From the NCBI RefSeq assembly GCF_900128975.1, contig NZ_FQVC01000002.1, positions 372,001 through 436,000 on the forward strand: DNA of 64,000 bases, read 5' to 3'. Origin of the DNA: Devosia limi DSM 17137 (lineage in GTDB: Bacteria; Pseudomonadota; Alphaproteobacteria; Rhizobiales; Devosiaceae). The notes below the pieces were generated by a model. That model was not told where the DNA came from, did no database searches, and worked only from the letters and a program-made list of their open reading frames with translations. Positions 61,872 to 64,000 of the stretch are shown here, one piece after another; the first letter of the stretch is position 1, and each line of letters opens with the position of its first letter. Position numbers and translations under genes: made by a program.

Positions 61872-62807
61872 TTAGCGGCGGGCAAACCGGGTGCGCAGCG
61901 CGACTGCGACTCCCGCGGCCGCAATGACCAGCATGCCCGCGAGGCCCCAGCTATCGGGCAATTGTCCAAAGACCAGCCATCCCAGAATGCCGGCCCAGAG
62001 CAGGTGCGAATAGGTCATCGGCGCCAGCACCGAGGCCGGCGCATAGCGGTTGGCGGCCGTAAAGCAGAAATGGCCGAGGCCCGCCGTGACTCCGAGGCTC
62101 AGGAACAGGATGATCTCGAAATTGCTCGGCATGGCGCCGAACCAGAACCAGGGCATGGCAAGTCCGAACAGGATCGCGCCAATCAGGGCCGAATAGAATA
62201 ACAGGGTGAGGGTGCGCTCGCTTTTGGCGAGAATGCGGGTGAGCAGATAGTAGCTGACTGTGGCCCCGACATTGCAGAGGGCAAAAATGACGCCGAGGGG
62301 ATCGAGTCCGCCCCCTGGGCGGGCGATGAGCACAACGCCGGCGAAGCCGCCGAGCGCCGCCAACCAACCGACTATGCCGATACTCTCTCCCAGGATGGGC
62401 CGCGCCAGCAGCACGACAATGATCGGCGAGAGATAGATGATCGCCGTGGTCTCGGCGATAGGCATCAATTGCAGTGCGAGCCCTGCGAACAGCGTGCCGA
62501 CGGTCAGACAGACGGAGCGAATGATGACGAGGCCGGGCCGCGTGCTCTGGACCAGACGATGGCCCTGATAGGGGCCGAGGATGGCGATCATCAGGATGGC
62601 GTGGACGATATTGCGGATCGCTGCCACCAGCGGCACGTCATAGGAGACAAGCAGGTATTTATTTGTGGCGTCATTGATGGCAAACAGCAGCGTCGCGGTG
62701 ATGACGAGAGTGACCCCCAGCAGCGGTTTGCCCTGGAGCAGGTTGGGCAGAAGTGGCAGCGCAGCGCTGTTCTCCAGGCCCGGGCGATTGTTCGCTTCGA
62801 TCGTCAT
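61872..62807 (-). CDS. DMT family (EamA) membrane transporter
   Basis: About 311 residues from the ATG at 62807 (MTIEANNRPGLENSAALPLL), with gcggagcg just upstream; a start at 62912 would add 35 polar residues. Ten hydrophobic helices in two EamA halves: LLGVTLVITATLLFAINDAT, TVGTLFAGLALQLMPIAETT, IGIVGWLAALGGFAGVVLIA; then LTLLFYSALIGAILFGLAMP, LGVTAGLGHFCFTAANRYAP and LAGMLVIAAAGVAVAL. Ends in basic RTRFARR. Probably a metabolite exporter; the substrate is unknown. Convergent with the phn operon, divergent from the FCD regulator. Confidence 0.9.
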   Translation of the reverse strand: MTIEANNRPGLENSAALPLLPNLLQGKPLLGVTLVITATLLFAINDATNKYLLVSYDVPLVAAIRNIVHAILMIAILGPYQGHRLVQSTRPGLVIIRSVCLTVGTLFAGLALQLMPIAETTAIIYLSPIIVVLLARPILGESIGIVGWLAALGGFAGVVLIARPGGGLDPLGVIFALCNVGATVSYYLLTRILAKSERTLTLLFYSALIGAILFGLAMPWFWFGAMPSNFEIILFLSLGVTAGLGHFCFTAANRYAPASVLAPMTYSHLLWAGILGWLVFGQLPDSWGLAGMLVIAAAGVAVALRTRFARR

Positions 62808-63113
62808 GGGTTCGCTCCGCAGGCGCACTTCAGTATTCGGCACGACGGTGGCTGACGGCGACCCGTCCCAATAGCTGGCAGCAATGTCTGGATTAGGAGC
62901 GGGACCCGTCAATTCCCTCAGAAGCTTAGATCAGTTTTCAATTGCTTTGCTCAGCGCCGTGATTTGTTTGAACAGCAATTTCTGTGATCGCATGCCGCGC
63001 TCTCCTGCGTGCTGACGGATCGAAAAAACCGGCTAATGCCCATCGTCACGTATCATATTGTATTACTAATGCAGGTGTGATTATCTTCGTCATCAGCATG
63101 GTCGAGGAGGCCG
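62808..63113. other. Intergenic region between divergent DMT and FCD regulator genes
   Basis: 306 bases without a gene. The AT-rich stretch around 63049-63085 (tcacgtatcatattgtatta) is likely the promoter and operator zone of the regulator. I see no clean palindrome there. Confidence 0.4.
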
Positions 63114-63905
63114 ATGGTGAGCGGGACGATTGGCAATGCCAGGCATTCGGGCGAGTTGATTGCGCTGCTTTCCGGCCGGACGCCGCCGCGCAATCTGCAT
63201 TCCCATGTGCTGTGGCAGCTTGGCGAAGCCATCGTATCCGGGCGCTATCCGGAAACCTCCATCCTGCCAGCGGACAACGAGTTACTGACCGAATTCGGTG
63301 TGTCGCGGACCGTTCTGCGCGAAGTCCTCAAGACCCTGGCGGCCAAGGGGCTGATCGAGGCCCGGGCCCGGATCGGCACGCGCGTGCTGCCACGCGGCCG
63401 GTGGAACCTCTTCGACGGGGATGTATTGGCCTGGCATTTCGAGCAGGGGCCCGATGTGCAGTTCCTGCGCAGTCTGGCGGAAGTGCGCATCGGCATCGAG
63501 ATCGAGGCGGCGGCGCTGGCCGCCGAGCGGCGGACCGATGCACAGGCGCTGGCCCTGCATGGCTGGGCCGACAAGATGGGTGAAGCGAGCACCGCCGAGA
63601 GCTTTGCGCGCCATGATCTCGAATTTCACCGGGCCGTTGCCGAAGCCTCGGGTAACCCGTTCATGGCGTCGATCAGTTCATTGGTGGAACTGGCTCTGAC
63701 AGCCGCCTTTACCATCAGCTCGCCCGTGGAGGATGACCACGCAAAGGCGCTGACGGTGGCCGCACATCGCCGCATTGCCAGCGCCATTGCCGAGCGCCTG
63801 CCCGAGGAAGCGCGAACAGCCATGAAGGTGGTGATCGAGGAGGGCTTCGAGCGTGCCGCACGCCGGGAAGCCGGGCGTCTGATCGAACGGGCGGGCGAGG
63901 TCTAG
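63114..63905 (+). CDS. GntR family regulator with FCD domain (FadR subfamily)
   Basis: 263 residues. Ribosome binding site gaggagg lies 5 bases before the ATG. Winged helix at about 25-95: NLHSHVLWQLGEAIVSGRYP, LPADNELLTEFGVSRTVLRE and VLKTLAAKGLIEARARIGTR. The FCD ligand-binding domain has the metal-ligand pattern with Asp and His in SFARHDLEFHRAVAEASGNP, and His in VAAHRRIASAIAERLPEEAR. Such proteins respond to sugar acids or other carboxylates. A sugar ABC transporter gene appears to begin 69 bases downstream, which it probably controls. Confidence 0.93.
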   Translation: MVSGTIGNARHSGELIALLSGRTPPRNLHSHVLWQLGEAIVSGRYPETSILPADNELLTEFGVSRTVLREVLKTLAAKGLIEARARIGTRVLPRGRWNLFDGDVLAWHFEQGPDVQFLRSLAEVRIGIEIEAAALAAERRTDAQALALHGWADKMGEASTAESFARHDLEFHRAVAEASGNPFMASISSLVELALTAAFTISSPVEDDHAKALTVAAHRRIASAIAERLPEEARTAMKVVIEEGFERAARREAGRLIERAGEV

Positions 63906-63973
63906 CGCAGGCGATACAGTCACTTAGGCCGGCATTGCCGGAAGGTGAATTACCGACATCTGGGAGGAATTCG

Positions 63974-64000
63974 GTGGCACTACTCGAGATCAACAATGTG
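63974..64000 (+). CDS. Start of a probable sugar ABC transporter ATP-binding protein
   Basis: Only nine codons are inside the window. GTG with ribosome binding site gggagga (6 bases upstream) reads MALLEINNV, the usual beginning of sugar ABC ATPases of the Rbs/Xyl/Mgl type. The adjacent FCD regulator supports a sugar or sugar-acid uptake operon. The call rests on very little sequence. Confidence 0.5.

Overview
The window looks like a chromosomal segment of a high-GC alphaproteobacterium of the order Hyphomicrobiales. Devosia or a close relative is my best guess, inferred from gene content and order. Pointers are an NDUFA12-like complex I subunit, a DUF2155 protein, a long B12-dependent ribonucleotide reductase, the neighbourhood rne / amidase / PBP1A / prfB, a SUF operon started by a NifS-type desulfurase, an Irr-box-like site and a candidate EcfG promoter. 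Most of the window is core genome. I see no insertion sequence, integrase, prophage, CRISPR array, tRNA or rRNA.

Layout. 0-5.3 kb: truncated nrdJ, NDUFA12-like protein, DUF2155 protein, an interposed family 2 glycosyltransferase, and aat. 5.4-8.8 kb: a minus-strand block, DsbA-like protein - aroQ - accB - accC. 8.9-21.9 kb: an aminotransferase converging on rne, then a cell-wall and translation block of amidase, PBP1A, a deformylase-like protein with altered metal ligands, a cytochrome c, prfB with a programmed +1 frameshift, a decayed GNAT gene, an M23 peptidase and a peroxiredoxin. 22-27.8 kb: a very large AsmA-like protein, tyrS and an alpha/beta hydrolase. 28.1-35.9 kb: the SUF iron-sulfur assembly operon (desulfurase, sufB, cupin, sufC, sufD, sufS, sufT, VOC protein, sufA), preceded by an Irr-box-like palindrome, then aroA. 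37.4-42.6 kb: a diguanylate cyclase, a DEAD-box helicase and parE. 42.8-46.6 kb: two paralogous secreted proteins, a 580-base structured non-coding stretch, an ABC-F ATPase and a PilZ protein. 46.7-53.6 kb: eno, an MDR oxidoreductase, mazG, a flavoprotein, gltS, CsbD and a DUF4239-like membrane protein. 53.8-61.8 kb: a C-P lyase locus (phnMN, divergent phnF, phnGHIJKL and a hexapeptide acyltransferase). 61.9-64 kb: a DMT transporter, an FCD-type GntR regulator and the first codons of a probable sugar ABC ATPase.

How the genes work together. The SUF genes form a near-complete cluster-assembly machine: two desulfurases, the SufBCD scaffold, the A-type carrier and the SufT maturation factor. A cupin coupled to sufB and a VOC protein between sufT and sufA are added. 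The phn genes encode the C-P lyase core (PhnGHIJ with PhnK and PhnL) and PhnM and PhnN, with the repressor PhnF beside a perfect 7-6-7 palindrome. No phosphonate transporter is present, so uptake must be encoded elsewhere.

The most unusual items are the structured leader upstream of the ABC-F gene, which contains two short ORFs, the deformylase-like probable pseudoenzyme, the embellished SUF operon, the pair of small secreted paralogues, and palindromic repeats lying inside the suf and phn operons.
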